DNA of 64,000 nucleotides from Ficedula albicollis (GCF_000247815.1 NC_021677.1:15888543-15952542), one strand, 5' to 3'. Numbered from the stretch's first letter, positions 24,105 through 37,425 are shown. The notes: generated by a model not told the origin, from the sequence alone. Numbers and translations are program-made.

Positions 24105-24400
24105 ACACCCGTGTGTGGTCTCCGACAAGGTCAGGTTTGGGGCTACGTAACGGGGACAAAGATTCCAGCGTTCGGAAAACAACAGATACCACAGAGCATG
24201 GGACGGGGGGGAAAGGACCTCGTGACTCCCGTTGCTGGAGGCCGGGAGACCACCGGAAAGCCAACAGACAGTAAACACTGCGTTATCCCAGCGAGGAAAA
24301 TCCCAGCGCGAACCTCCCACGGATCTGTCGAGAGTGACATCAGGCTCTGCACTGCTAAGGGACGGGGGGGGGGATAAAAAGGAAAAGAGGACAAAAAGAG
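24105..24400. promoter_or_regulatory. CpG-enriched patch with G runs
   Basis: About eighteen CpG occur in under 300 bases, including CTACGTAACGG and CAGCGCGAACC. Two G runs (7 at 24205-24211 and 10 at 24364-24373) are included; the second is followed by ATAAAAAGG. The CpG density is unlike the AT-rich flanks. Regulatory function is inferred only. Confidence 0.3.
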
Positions 24401-25559
24401 GAAAGCGGTGTTTGCCTCTTATTGTTTAATCTAAGAAAGGTGAAGACAACGAAGGAGGTCCTTGGGAGGCAGAGTGGATGGCTGCTGCAAGTGGTGGGCA
24501 CTCAGGCTGGGAGATGATTACGGATGGATAGCGTGGTGGGAAGAGCACCCTGGGTTTAGATTGCCTCCCCTCTGTTTTGAAATCAGGGAGGCATGTTTGC
24601 CAGCCCTGCCATCCCCTGGGGCACTCTGAAGCTCTAGGAATGAGCGCTCTGCACATCTTCAGTTTACACTGTTTGCAGAAACCATAGCGTTGTTTCCAAA
24701 CCAAGTACTCTAAAACATGCCAAAGGCACCATTCCTAATCCACTACGATGGACATGACTCACGGCAGGTCTTAAAACAAAATTACCCAAAGCGAGGAAAA
24801 AAAAGCATCAGGGAAATTGTCTCTTGGAGAAAGTTCTTCTCTAGTACCTGATGAAATGTCACAAGATGTGTTTTATTACACAATTTTCCACTGAAGTCTA
24901 CATGCTAGAATTGATTCCTGAGTTTAGATCAACTGGAAACATGTCAATACACAGGAGATCCTTTGAGATCTTTGAAAAAGTCCCTACATAAATAAGTCTG
25001 AACCTTCTTTTTGGAGAAATTGGAAAGCAAGGCCACACCTGGACCATCATTCATGTTGACCTGCTTATCTTGTATCACCATTCACATGGATTATGCACCA
25101 CCACTGGCACTGTAAAGTGCAGTTGTTTCAATTTTGTGAGGTATTTCTGGCTTTCTAGAGCTCATTAGTGACAACATCCACTCAATGCAATCAGGATTCA
25201 AAGCTTTTCATCTGCCCCTTGTGTCACTCCTGCAGTTAAGCAAACCCTTCATCCTCAGCAGTCACCAGTACATTAGAAATATTTGAACCTAGGCTGCTCT
25301 TGCTTGGACTTGGCTCCATTCATGAGCAGGGGGAAAAAAATAAGCTTCAACTGAAGATGTCAGACCTTTAGTCACCTTTACAAAAGTTTCAGATTGCATT
25401 AAACCGACCACAAACAACAGCCTGTCTAGATTTCTGTAGCAAACCACAAGGAATGAAAAATGGCTGACAACAAATACGCACTCTTGACATTACAGTTGCT
25501 TAACTCCTTAAATCTGGGATCCTGAGTCAGGAAAAAAAAAGGGCAAGGCATAATTACAA
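24401..25559. other. Non-coding DNA, nothing recognised
   Basis: AT-rich, with no gene-like frame and no transposon signature identified. Confidence 0.5.
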
Positions 25560-25785
25560 ATACCCAACTTCATCTCGTGCATCATCCTGAATGGATGAAA
25601 TGGCTGGCACAAATAAAGCTCTGCTAGCAAAGCACAACAGATTGTCTTCATTGCTGCTGCTGGTTGTCTCTGCTCTCCTGTTTGTTCTCTCCTAGCTCTT
25701 TATAAATTCAATCCAGATATTAACAATATCCATTAGCTCCTCCAGAAGATTATCTCAGCTTTAGTGACTGGAATGCAGGGATTAG
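25560..25785. promoter_or_regulatory. Candidate conserved non-coding element
   Basis: Complex, repeat-free sequence with AT cores such as CACAAATAAAGCTC, CTTTATAAATTCAATCC and ATTAACAATATCCATTAG, bounded on the right by a 14-base A run (25786-25799). The texture is suggestive only. Confidence 0.22.
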
Positions 25786-27700
25786 AAAAAAAAAAAAAAC
25801 CATTTGGTTTTGTTTTTAATAAAAGTATATGTTGATTTAAAGTGATGGCTTTTAACATCTGTTGTGCAAGTCTTTGTGGTAATAACCCTCAGAGATTGTT
25901 GGAGGGAGAGATCATTTAGTAGGTAATAAACATCAGTGATTTCATTAATGAAATATTCTAGCACAGACATTACAAATGGGAAGAAGCAGGGCTTCCACCT
26001 GCTTAGTGATTTCACTGCTGAGGCTAAAGCTGGCTGCTGCTGGCAGGGCAGGAGATGCCCTGGTGCCCCTTTCCCCAGCTGCAGGCACAGCTACATCAAG
26101 GTACGTGCAGGGGAAGGAGAGCTGCCTCGGGGGCTATCAGGAACCTTCTAACTATCAACATGTGAGGCACAGATTACGAAATGCCTTACCAATAAGGGAT
26201 GTCCTCAGTTCCTGACATTGCTGTAACCCAGCTGACAGCTCTTTCTTGGAGCACTGGATGCCTGTTAGCTGGAAAAGGGCGACACAGATTGAGCAGGGAG
26301 TACGGGAAGTTGATGGGTCACTCATGTGAATCCAAAGAACTACAGTTCCTGGCAAAAAGAGGTGAAAACCTTCTGGAGGAATCCTTTCATCTTCCTCCTC
26401 AGGGAGAGGTTTTGAATGCAATTTCCAGCCAAACTCAAATTTCTTCTGGAAGTCTTCATTGATCATGTGTATGAATGTGGAAGGGAGATCCTTCAGAGAC
26501 CAGTTTTACAAACAACAACAACAAAGCAGAGTGCTTCAAAGACAAAAAGACCATGGGCTGGAAGAGAGAAGTTCTTCCCCATCTTGCAGACTTTCAGAGA
26601 GCCAGAAATAAATTGAATTATGGGGAAATGCCCTTTCCCACATGAGGATCCAGGGCCCCCACCCACCCAGAACTTATTCTGGTGCCTGTTCACATCAATT
26701 GTCCTTTCCCTGCACAGCAAAGATCAGAGCACAAGGGAAAAAAGTGTGCCTTTGGATATTACCTCATCATGTGGCCCTCTCCCTCCTCTCCCCTTTATCA
26801 GCTAGTCAGCAGCTCCTGTCCTACCTGAGATACTTGCTGTGCCACCAGCCACCCAAGGGAGCGTTCAATCCCCTTTCTGAGCCCTGCTCCCTCCTCAGTG
26901 AGGAGAAGGGTGCCCCAAAGCCCCCTTCCTCCAGCCTTGATGCTACCACAGAGCCCAATCCAGAGCCAGGACAGGCTCTACACGCTGTGGAGCAGCTCAG
27001 TGCTCCTCTGGAAAAAGCCCATGTAGGGAGTGGGATTTGGACCAGCGTGCTGAATCAAAAGCATCTGAACAGTTGTCCTCCCCCGTGGCTTTGCGGCGAG
27101 CTGAGGAAATCCCTTTTGAGCTGTGCTGAGGGATCTCTTTGAGGCTTCTTGGCTTCCTGCAGCCTTTTCCTCCCTTGTCAGACAGCTAAGAGGAAACTGC
27201 TGATGCTGGCTCCCCACAAGACATCAACTGCTTTCTATTATTTGGGGGCACAGGTTTCCCCACTTCTTGGTGGCCAGGGCATAACCCAGGGCACTCCACA
27301 AACCTCCTGTGGTGCAGAGGAAAGAGCTGGTTGTGTCTGCAGGGACAAGGATCACCTGCATGCCTGCTGGCACCCGTGGTCTCCAGCCAGAAGGACAGCA
27401 GACACTGATCTTTACTGGGCATAAAGAGCATCAGCTAAGATTACTGAAAACAAAATAGTGTGGTGGAGACCAAGTAAATGCCTTGGAAAGACAGGATGGT
27501 TTACACATTTTCAGATGAGCTAACAGGCCAGCCCAAAGACAGCATTTTCTTGGTCTGGAAAATGAAGCAAAAAATACAGTTCCTGTGACTTCTCTGGAAT
27601 TACAGCTTTTGTTTGGTTTTACCTGGTACTTAGCACAAGATTAGCGTGGGCCACCCCATTTTCTCCCAGTGAAGCCAGCTTTTGTCACCAAGGCTACAGT
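25786..27700. other. Non-coding DNA, nothing recognised
   Basis: Starts with the A run at 25786-25799. The 166-codon open frame at 26642-27142 plus has no recognisable domain, and a different frame is open on the other strand at 26978-27217. I do not accept it as a gene. Confidence 0.5.
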
Positions 27701-27748
27701 AAAGGAAAGGATGAGAAAGGAAAGGATGAGAAAGAAAAGGAGAGAAGG
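27701..27748. repeat. Purine-only 15-bp tandem repeat
   Basis: The unit AAAGGAAAGGATGAG occurs at 27701-27715 and 27716-27730, followed by a degenerate third copy to about 27748. Apart from one T per unit, the strand is all purine. Confidence 0.7.
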
Positions 27749-29284
27749 ATTGCTCATTTTCTTTATTTAATAAGATTTGACAAACTGACAGCTGTCCCAG
27801 CCACTAAGGAAACTGCTACCCAAGGTGTTTCATGCAGTGGATCTGTTACCTTTTTGTCACACAGTATTCAGAAAGAACAGACTGGATTCAGAGATGGGTG
27901 TATTGAGGCCATATCTAAACTGCATGGCAGACTCATGCCTGAGGTCATTGCCACCACAGACATCCAGGAAAGAGGATATGATTGAAAACTCACCCATGTG
28001 CACAGGTTTCCTTCCCGTGACCACGAGGACATGTGCAGGAGAAGATGGTTTGTGCCCTGAAGGAAAGTCAGGGAGCTGAGGCACAGCCACACACCCTCTA
28101 GTTAAGAGAGACTTATCTGGATGCATCATTTACATGCAGGAGTTTCTCAAGGACCACTTATCTCCCTGTCCTAGTCAAGTTCTGGACATCCCAGATGGTC
28201 CCACAGAGAGATCATGGCCCTACTGTGATGTTTTACACTTTTTATGGAAAGACACTTTTAGCTCACATTAACAAACAGAAATATTCTTTATCCATCAAAG
28301 CCAGATTCATTTGAGGATAGAGTCGGTGTTATCCATAAAGCTGTCAAGAAATTTTCACAGGTTTTATCAGGTTTTCTGAACTGAACAAATCAGTCCTGAA
28401 TGTTTTTGGAAATCCTCATTTTTCTGTCTGACTATAGGGAGTTTTCACATTTCAAGATGTGGGGGAAAACTGCCATTACTTTCAAAAGCAAAAAATCAAT
28501 GTTAGTTAAAAGATGCAATTTTGTTTGTCTGTAAAACTAGTTATATTCTCTCTAGAAGACTTTACCATTATTTAGGCATCTAGATCATAAATAAAATATT
28601 GGTAAATATATAAAAGATTACTTTATTTGCAACTACTTCTGCCAGGAGCTAACAGCAAGGGCAGCCTTTGCCATGGATGCTGTTGCCACTCAAGCCCTGG
28701 TGGCATGGGAAGCAGTGGTACACGATTTAAAGAGATTTGTCCATTTAATAAACAATTGGGAGGGGGTACTGGAATGCAATATTTCATCACCCAAATCCCC
28801 AAGCTGCAACCAAGCTACTGATTTTCTTTCTTGATATCCATATCTTTGTAATTTTTGCTTTGTTTCTGTGCTCAGAGGACTGACCCTGACCAAGGGACCG
28901 CTGTAGACACTCCATGCGAGCAAAGGATGCTGCAAGAGACAATGCCCATTGCCTCGGCTGCCCAAAATCTTGACATTCACGCTTTGCGGCAAGGAACCCA
29001 CATCCATCACAAACTGCAGAGAGAAGAAAGGGACCAGGGCAATGAGGTGAAAGAGCGAAAAAGCTGTTCATCCCAAAGGGAGGCACAAAAAGAAAAACCT
29101 TTCGCTCTTCCTCGGGGACTGTGCAAAGCACTTTGATCCAATCATGGCTTTAATGAGAAGGATGCCTCAGCTGTCCCTGAGCACACAACACTTGGTCCTG
29201 GTGGACTAAGATACCCAGGGACCCAGACCACAAAAGAGAGCAGTAACCTCAGCAAACAGAAATTGAGGAGGACATTCAGTTTTG
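27749..29284. other. Non-coding DNA, nothing recognised
   Basis: AT-rich, most strongly at 28490-28625. No gene, transposon or structured repeat identified. Open frames at 28690-29136 overlap on both strands and are not gene-like. Confidence 0.5.
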
Positions 29285-29470
29285 CTGCTTCTTTTATCTC
29301 TTCTTAACAGCCTAATTGGAGTGTAATGAATTTAGGGTTGGCGCTCGCTGCCAAACTCGCTTCTTTGATGTGTTTTTGGCCTCTGTGCTACAAAAATGCA
29401 ATGGGAACCAAAACCAAGATATTACACCTCCATAAAGTGTCTCTGGGTTTACCATGAGATTCCAATGCCT
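29285..29470. promoter_or_regulatory. Candidate conserved non-coding element
   Basis: Contains homeodomain-type cores (CCTAATTGG near 29312 and GTAATGAATTTAGG near 29321) next to a CpG-bearing TTGGCGCTCGCTGCC block. No repeat signature. Not tested by alignment. Confidence 0.25.
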
Positions 29471-30465
29471 GTGCCAAGTGACCAAAGCCACTAACAGGCT
29501 GCTGCTTGCCAAGATGTTTGGGCAATGAATAAGAAGCAGAGAGAGATGCCACTGTGAATCAGAGTGAGGAATGCACGCTAATGGCAACAGAGGTGGATCC
29601 CGGCTGTAATGTGGAACAGAAGAGTGCTGTGGTCATGCTTCTCTGTGGCTGCAGCTTGCAGGAGCAGCTGGTGGTGTCTGGAGGCCTGTGGCAGGCGAGG
29701 AGGGTTTGAGGAGGTAGGTAGAGTACTGCTGTACGGGGACACAATGACACAGCACCCTGAGCTGCTCGTGCTGCCAACAGCCAGGTCACTCTCAGGCCAA
29801 GGGTCTTTCCCCACCCCATTTCAACCATTCCTGCCTTAGCTCCTGCAGGCACATCTCTTTCCCACATCAGGCTACCATGCTTTGCTTGGCTCTCAGCAGG
29901 GCATCCCCTCGGGCAGAGAGTAGCCACTACACGACAGGTGAGTGCCCAACACAGCGCATGCTCAGGGGGCCATCACCCCCACTGCCCACCACACACCCTG
30001 TCAGGGTCACCATGCCACCAGTGGGGACAGCAGAGTCAGCAGGCAGAACTGGGGAAGGCCTCCCTGAGGGACATCCAACCCTGAAGAGAGGAGAGGGATC
30101 CCCACCGCCTCACTTAGATCCTCCAGGTGAATGATAACCCACCCTTGAGCACACATGAAAAACCTGGTCATGCTTTCCAATTAAGATGTCCAAGGGCCTC
30201 ACATAAAATTTCCTCTCAGACACAAATAGATAAATCATGGGAGTTTTGTTCTGAAGAGGCTTCATTAAGTATGGAAGTTTTCTGTTTCCATTCAAACACC
30301 AACTAAGCAAGCCCACGTTAGATGAACCAACGCATCTATTCCAAAAATCACAGCCCAAAGGAAAATCCAACTGCTTATCTGTTTCCCTGTCTGCAGTGAT
30401 CTTGCTCATGACAAAAAACAATGTGCCTCCTTGGAAAAATCATGGCCAATGACAGTTCAGAATAT
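29471..30465. other. Non-coding DNA, nothing recognised
   Basis: GC-rich between 29560 and 30120 with overlapping short frames on both strands. None is recognisable. Confidence 0.5.
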
Positions 30466-30560
30466 TCAGGGCTGATTTCCCACCCTATTTAAATCAATAC
30501 AGCTATATCCATTTTAGGGAAGCTATCCCCAATTGACAGATCCTGGGAATCTGGCCCTGA
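30466..30560. repeat. Possible ancient amniote repeat relic
   Basis: CTATTTAAATCAATACAGC and GGGAATCTGGCCCTGAATCC echo an old amniote repeat with 'GATTTACACCAGC' and 'GAGGATCTGGCCC' blocks. The match is weak. Confidence 0.25.
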
Positions 30561-33500
30561 ATCCCTCTCTGACTCAAACAGCCTTTACCCTGTGACTGCA
30601 TGTTTGAGACATGGGCTGCTGATAAGATACTCTTCTAGTTTAATGCAGCCCTCCTTCAGCTATGATTCACATTCAAGAGCAGTTAAGTGGTCCAGCTGTT
30701 CTGGACACAAACCTTCCCTCTGCAAGAAAAGCACTTTCTGGAAGAGGTGTACTCACATAGCTTTGCTGATAAGTAGGCTATATAACCAATACCAGAACTG
30801 TGCTCCAAAGCCTGACACTAGAGGCAGGGACAAACTCTCTTCCTGCCTTGCAGTGGTCACTTTCTCACCTGAGCTCCATCAGATGTGAGTGGAGAGCTAC
30901 TTTATAGCTTGCTCATTACTCAGGGGACAAATCAGGGAGTCTGTAACTGATTCTCTCTGTGTTCTGGAAGACTTAGGCATCCACACCCGCCACGTGTGGG
31001 CAGCATTTAATGGGCCAGTAGTAAATTAGTGTCCCATGGGACCAGCAGGGCAGGCCCTGAGACCAAGAGGTGTGCAGCTCCTGTGATCAGAAAGCATCCC
31101 CATCTTCTCAGTGGAACACTTCTGTCAAAGCAAAATGGCAATGGGACACGACCTGAGCATTCAGCCTGTGGTTTCCCCGAGCTCCACAGGGAGCTCAGTG
31201 CTCCATTTGCTGCCCCTGGGGACCATATTGCTTGGCCACTGCCATGAGCACATCAGACCATACACGTGCAAGCAGACATTCTCAGCTGAAGGGTTGGAAC
31301 AGCTCCTTCTACTGAACATCTGGACTTACACATATAAACTACTCAACACTCTCTTCCAGAATTACAGAGTCTTTCATATCTTATCTCTCAAAAACCACTT
31401 ATCAGCCCACGGCTTTCAGACTTCAGTCTCTCCCGTCTGCCAGAGTGGAACCCAGCCATGTAAAAACATGAATAACAGCAGCCCCTCTCTCCTCTCCCAC
31501 GCTGATGGCTGCAGCTCCTCTGACGGGGGCTTGAACTCTGGGGGCAGCAGGAATGGCTCCATCTACCCTTCTGCTCTGGACTGGCAGAGGAAGTTTAGCA
31601 GAGTTTAACCATGGGACAATAGATCACTGGAGCATGAATGCCTCCTCCCATCCCAAGCTCAGGAAGGCAACAAGCTAAATGTACATATTTATTCTCTTAA
31701 ATATGGTGACAGACAGTAAGGAAACATTTGTGAGCTCGTATTGCTGCTGCATGGAACCTCCACATCAAGCATGCGCAACAAAAGGCAGGTTTGTGCCCAT
31801 AAATTAGTATTAATAACTGGAAATAGTCTGGACTTTTTGTCAAATCAAGACTTCTTCTTAACTAAATAACCCCTTTTTTAACACTAACAAAATGCTCAGA
31901 GAAAGTTTCATTTATAATATTTCAAAAGCGCTGTTCAGAAGGGGAGAGAAACTCTTTTATTGTCCTCTTCTGTTTTTCCTCCCCATTTCCTCTCAAAGAA
32001 AAGAAAGGTGCAGAGGAGGAAGTGCAGGAAGAGCTTTTGAGCTTGTGAGCCACAAAAACACTTCAAGTTTCAGATTCATTTGGCATCAAAATTTTCACAC
32101 ACCCCCCTCCCAAACTTTTCAAATCTTCCCATAGAAATTCTGAAACAAAATGGAAATGTCTTCCTCTGAGCCGTAAGAGATGACATCATCGGTTTTCAGG
32201 ATGGTGCTAGAAACATGTGTGTGTTCTGCAGCACCAGATACCAGTCTAGACAGGGCAGCAGCCAGAACCAAAGCAGACATGGGGGGCTCTGAGCAAGCTG
32301 CTGGGGCTGGTGCTGCATCAGGCAGGAGGGAGATGGGGCTGGGAGGAGGAAGGCAGTGATGCTGCAGCAGAGGAAAGCCTAACATGAAACAGAACCATCA
32401 CTAGCTCTGAACTAGCTCAGCTAACAAATTTCTCAGTTGCATGGACCGCACATGGGCCGTACATGTTTTTGTTCAGTCCAAGAGAGGTCTGTCGCAAGAA
32501 CAACTGTCTTTGCTTTTGTTATGAAACTGAAGCTCAGGCACAAATCTGGCCTGATGGGTCTCATTCCAGCAGCCAATGATACAAGCCAGAGAATAAACAT
32601 GTTCATCAGGTACCAATTGGGAAATGGTGGAAACAAGATCTGTAATAGCAGTGGCAGGAAGAGAGGGTACAGGTGCCTTCCCTTCTCTTCTCCAATGTCC
32701 CCCCAACCCACATGCACTTTGGCCCCCATCAGCCAGTCCTCTCTGGCAAAAAAACATGCTTTCAGATGCTGCTGCCAAACCTCAGAAATGTATATTGCTG
32801 TTCTGGCTATGTTCAGGAGGAAGGGGAAGGGAAAGCAGTGTGCAATTTTCAACAGTTTCTCCTTGGAGAGGGGCCCCCTAATTTTCTGAAAGGGGCCATC
32901 AAGGAGGGGGGAGAAAAAGCAAGAGGCTCTGTCCCATTTTAATCCCTTTTCTCAAATTAGTTATACATGGGGAATTCATGATGGAGTTCCCTCTTTGGGC
33001 TCCGAGCCTCAAAACATTTCACAACATGCAGAGCCCTTCTAAAACCTTTTGATCACATCCCTTCTGAGCCTGCTGTGTTTATGTGCAGAGCTGTGCACAT
33101 GGGCAGACGCTGAAGGGAAAGACGGGGAGCAGAAGTATCCTGTGATTGTGGCACTGCAGGTGGGGTTTGCAGGACGACCCCAGCGGGGGAAAACACCCAA
33201 CAAGAAACCACAATACACAGAACAAAACAACTGTGGGACAAAGACCGCTGGGGCTGCCGTGAGAGCTCAGCAACATCCGCCACAAATCTCTTCCATGCCG
33301 CTGTCAGGACAACCTACCTGGAAACTTGAAGCTGGCTCTTTGCCGTGTTGGAACCTAGTACAGGGGCTGCTGAGTGCTCTTTATTCAATGGGAAATTACC
33401 CAGTCTGCACAGAAACCACCCAAAATAAAGATATTCACTCGACATTACGCCTCGACCAAACAGGTTTGACATCAAGCAAGGACTACTAAGTGCCACTCCT

Positions 33501-33711
33501 GGAGATGATTTCCACAAGCCCATGGAGACCTTGGGATTGCAGCACATCTCACTGTTCTGTGTGTTTTGATTACAATCCTTCACAGTCTCAAAACCTTAAA
33601 GATAGAATAAATTGCTGCTGGACTTAAGTCATTTAAGATCCTGCAGTCCAGTCACAGTTTTTCAGCTGACCAAGAAACCTCATGATTAACCAGCATGAGG
33701 TCTGCAAGCCA
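30561..33711. other. Non-coding DNA, nothing recognised
   Basis: No exon or transposon identified in about 3 kb. The largest frames (31111-31608 plus, 32437-32889 plus, 32433-32852 minus, 33049-33489 plus) show no domain and overlap each other on opposite strands. Confidence 0.5.
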
Positions 33712-33795
33712 AGATTCTCAAAGGCATTAGATCTCTTAGAAATCAGTGGTGCTTGGGCATTTTAGTAAATATATTCAAGGACCTGGATTGAAATA
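33712..33795. repeat. Ancient palindromic amniote repeat relic
   Basis: AAGATTCTCAAAGGCATTAG at 33712-33731, AGAAATCAGTGGTGC and a right end ATTCAAGGACCTGGATTG follow the same 'arm - AAATCAATGGGAG - arm' plan as the palindromic relics at 5667 and 23060. Confidence 0.45.
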
Positions 33796-34776
33796 CCGAT
33801 GCCCACCCTGCTAAAAAAATACATTAAGTGTCAGAAAAAGTTTACAAAAGTAACTGCAAGACTGATGCATTTCTGGAAGTCTAAGAAGGGGTATTGGTAT
33901 TTTGCTAAATTTTACTCAATACTGCTTATTAAAAAAGAGCTCAACCGGTTTAATTAAAATTCATGGTAAATAGATTTCCTTTCTCCAGTGCCAGTGCTTT
34001 GTATGGTTAAACTTCATAACTGACTCTTCTAAATGTTTCCACATGGTGGTTTGAATTTTTTTTTCCTTTTTTTCTTTTTAACTAAATCAATTTTAAACCA
34101 ATTTTCATTACATTGGTGGTTTTGCATGTCCACAAGGCCTGTGGGCCTCTTGGATTTTAAAACTTGGCGTGAAATTCAGCCCAAAATGCCAAGTGCTGAA
34201 ACCCAGTGAAAATGAAACCATTACAATCTATAGGGGAAGCTGCCTGCCACTCAGCCCTGCCCACGCTGCTGGCTGGACTGAGAGCACCTTCCCTGGGGCA
34301 CCAGCCCTGCACCAAACTGTGTGCTAGGAATGGCTAAAACTCGCCTCTGGGCACTGCCACTGCTCCATCCTCAGCAGGTTTGGGATTTGGCAGCAGCGAG
34401 CTCCAATCCTGGCTGGTGGAAATGGCTTGAAGCACAGCCTGTGAGAAGATCAAAATCCTGATCAGGAGCCTCTTTAAAACTGTGGCTTCAAAGCTGGCTG
34501 GAAACCTGGCCCTGGGCTTCCCTGCAATTCAGCTTGGGTTTGCAAACTTGGCTGGTGTTAGGTTTATTGCACCTAGTTTGGGGCTTTATTGTGAACATTT
34601 TGTGGAGATTCAGCTCTTGAAATTAAATGGGCTCTGTTGTTCAGAGCCTGGACCAGTGTCCCTAACACCCATAAACTCCATACCAATCTATTTATCTTCA
34701 TGTAAAAGTAATTGAGGGTGTGATGCTTTATTTTCAAGGTTGAGGTTGTTGCTGTGTATTATCAAGTCAGTAAAAT
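33796..34776. other. Non-coding DNA, nothing recognised
   Basis: AT-rich to 34130, then GC-richer. T-rich tract at 34058-34080. No gene recognised. Confidence 0.5.
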
Positions 34777-34840
34777 TGGATGGATGGATGGATGGATGGA
34801 TGGATGGATGGATGGATGGATGGATGGATGGATGGATGGA
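34777..34840. repeat. TGGA tetranucleotide microsatellite
   Basis: Sixteen uninterrupted TGGA units. A perfect run of this length is likely to be length-polymorphic. It makes a minus-strand open frame (34688-34957) repeat a His-Pro-Ser-Ile motif, which is not a gene. Confidence 0.95.
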
Positions 34841-37130
34841 TACTACTGACTGCTGCATATTGGAGGGCCTTGACTTATAAAGCAACTTTTTAAACTGGTG
34901 AGAAGCCAGGTTTGTTATGGTCCTGTTTTCCACCACTGAGTCTAGTAAGCAAACCAAAAAGCAAAAATATGTCTTGTAGAAGCACCCAGCAACTGGGATG
35001 CTTCAAAGCAAAGACAGCAGCCTTAGAAAAAACACCAGCAAAGGTGAGGGCCTTCTGCCTCCCAGAAGGTTTGGAGCAATGAAGAAAACCAATAATACTG
35101 CTGGATTCCAACACTACTGCTTTTAATACCTCTAGAAGTACGAAAGAATGGGTTTATTTACCGTTCAACTCCTTTCCCCCACAAAACCCCTCAAAAATGG
35201 TGACCATTCAAAGCAGAGCAAAGATGGTTCTTGGCGAAGGCTCAGCATGGCTCCTATTACCGAGGGCAATGTGGTCGTGTTGCTAAGAGAGTGGCCTAGG
35301 AGTCAGGCCACTCTTCTTGGCTATCCCACCAGCCCACCGTGGAACCTTGGAAAGTCACGTTTCCCCTCCATGGTCCCACATTCCTTGCCATCTTGGCTAC
35401 TCAGGCTGCCAGCGTCATGGTCCAAGTCTGTCTCCTACTGCTGCAGCTACCACCGTAATTATGAGAATTTGATACACGCTGCATTCCAGCACCCCTTCCC
35501 ACAGAGCTCTGTGGGGAATGCCAGCTCCTACCATCCCTTCCTGGGACACACAAGCACTGGGAAGGACAATGTGCCCCCATCACCCACCAGGAGCACCCCA
35601 ACATCCAGCCCCAAAGGGACTGCGACCCACGGAGTCGCTGTTTAGCAGTGACCGTGCAAAGGGGTGCTCTTGAAGCACAAGAAACATAATCACACACGTA
35701 CATGTGCATGTTCATAAATGTGTAAAGATGGATGGGGACACACAGGGTGCATGGACAAAGACTGACTGTGCATACACATGCACAAGTGGCACATTGTGAC
35801 CTGCACTCAGAGCCCCTCCTGACCTGCCCCAGCAGGAACTGTGCCCCATTGTGACTTCTCCAGGCTGAGCCAGCACCAGAAGCTGGGATTTCCAAAGGTG
35901 CAGGCAGAACAGGCAGATGATTGCACTGATACTCCTTCTCAGAGTTTGGTGCTGTGTGTTTTATCAACAAATAACATGTCTTTACTACTGCCAGCCCTGC
36001 TGAACCACTGAAGCTGCAGACAAGCAAGCTGTGTTTGCTTCTCTTTCATTTGTCATCAACACAATGGCCAGCCAAGTTCTCATTCCAGCATCTTACTTGT
36101 TGGTAACAACAAAAACAGGCAAAAAGGGAAAAGCTGATTTTTGGCAGGCTGTGGGCATTCAGAAGCGTAGGTTTGGATAGGTAAAATGAAAAAGGCCCAG
36201 TATGAAAATCACTGGGGAAATAGAAACACTAGGAAGCAAGAGTTTAAGACCAAAAAGTATGCTGGTTAAGTTTTCAGATTCCCCAGCTCTCTGGGGATGT
36301 TGCTGTGTATTAATCCTCTCCCTTCACCAACACAGGGGCGCCTCAAGCTAAGTGACAACTAAACTTGGTCAGAAGGAGACCAAGAAACTTTTTTCAAGTA
36401 TTTCACTTCCTAAGGGCTGCACTCAGGGACCTTTCCAGGTCTGGATCACAGTCCTGCTGTTTACAGGATGCAGGGAAAAACAGCGACAGGCACCACTGAG
36501 GGAATATCTCTGGAGTATGTTAGTGGGTTGCTGAAAGGGAGGAACGGTTTTGAAACGTGAGCACAGAGATAAAAATCTATTCCAAGGTGAGGATGAGCTA
36601 AACACGTCAAAGGCCTTTCAGCACAATCTGGGCACATGTGAACCCATCTAAATAGAAAACAGCACATTCACTACTAATAGCCTCCTAATTTATTTATGGA
36701 GCCCCATCAGACTGCAAATCTCTGTCATCTCCTTCACACAGCAATCACCCAGCACAGAGGAGCTCTGCTCTGCCCAGCCTTTGCTACCTGTTTTTAGAGA
36801 TAAGCACTGAACAACAGAGCCCTGCAAAACATGATAAGGCCCACGCTTCAAGATGGTTGACTGAAAATACTAATTTTCCAACTTGGGGACGTTTCACAAG
36901 CTGTCTCAGTGCCTTGGAGCACCTCAAGCAGCGGAAAGAAGAGGAAATAACAGCACAGAAGCCAACACAATCAGCCCCAGGCTTGGGGAATCCCTCCTCG
37001 CATGTATACATGTGCATATGGATATATATCCACATTTGTCACTGCTATGGCAACTAAGACAACAAAGATATCCTTTTAAAGGCCCTGCAGTAAGGAGGAA
37101 AAATATTTTGCTATATATATCATTGCCTAT
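34841..37130. other. Non-coding DNA, nothing recognised
   Basis: No gene recognised. The 208-codon minus frame at 35401-36027 is cysteine- and valine-rich without domain order and overlaps a 165-codon plus frame at 35148-35645; both are rejected. TG/CA-rich sequence runs through about 35690-35790. Confidence 0.5.
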
Positions 37131-37138
37131 TGACGTCA
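37131..37138. promoter_or_regulatory. Consensus CRE octamer
   Basis: TGACGTCA is the perfect palindromic cAMP-response element bound by CREB/ATF factors. A second half site, ACGTCA, lies in TTCACGTCACAATG about 90 bases on. No transcription start is visible nearby. Occupancy is inferred. Confidence 0.35.
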
Positions 37139-37371
37139 AAAAATAACTTAAAATAAACTAACCTGTAAGTTTGGATCACGCTGGTCCTTTTTCCTCCTCT
37201 GTGGATATTGGAATAACGTTCACGTCACAATGACCATCTGTTACCTTTCATGGAAAAAGTAACCAAAGAGAGCTGAGCTAGAAAGTTTTCTATCAAACCC
37301 TCTCACACACCCTCACTGAAGCAACATAAAAAGCCCCCTCTCCTAAAACCTATGGAGCACAGTAATCCTGA
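37139..37371. other. Non-coding DNA
   Basis: AT-rich and unremarkable apart from the CRE half site near 37220-37230. Confidence 0.5.
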
Positions 37372-37425
37372 GGGTCTCATTCAGCCCTTCCACAGGCAAA
37401 ACCCATACTGACATCAGAGGGAAAT
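37372..37425. repeat. Ancient amniote repeat relic
   Basis: GGGTCTCATTCAGCCCTTCC, CAGGCAAAACCCATACTGAC and ATCAGAGGG follow the order of an old amniote palindromic repeat with 'CAGGCAAAACTCCCATTGACTTCAATGGG'. Only one half is visible. Confidence 0.4.

Noticed and set aside
35401..36027. 208-codon minus frame as a gene
   Set aside because: No domain order or splice context, and overlapped by an open frame on the other strand.
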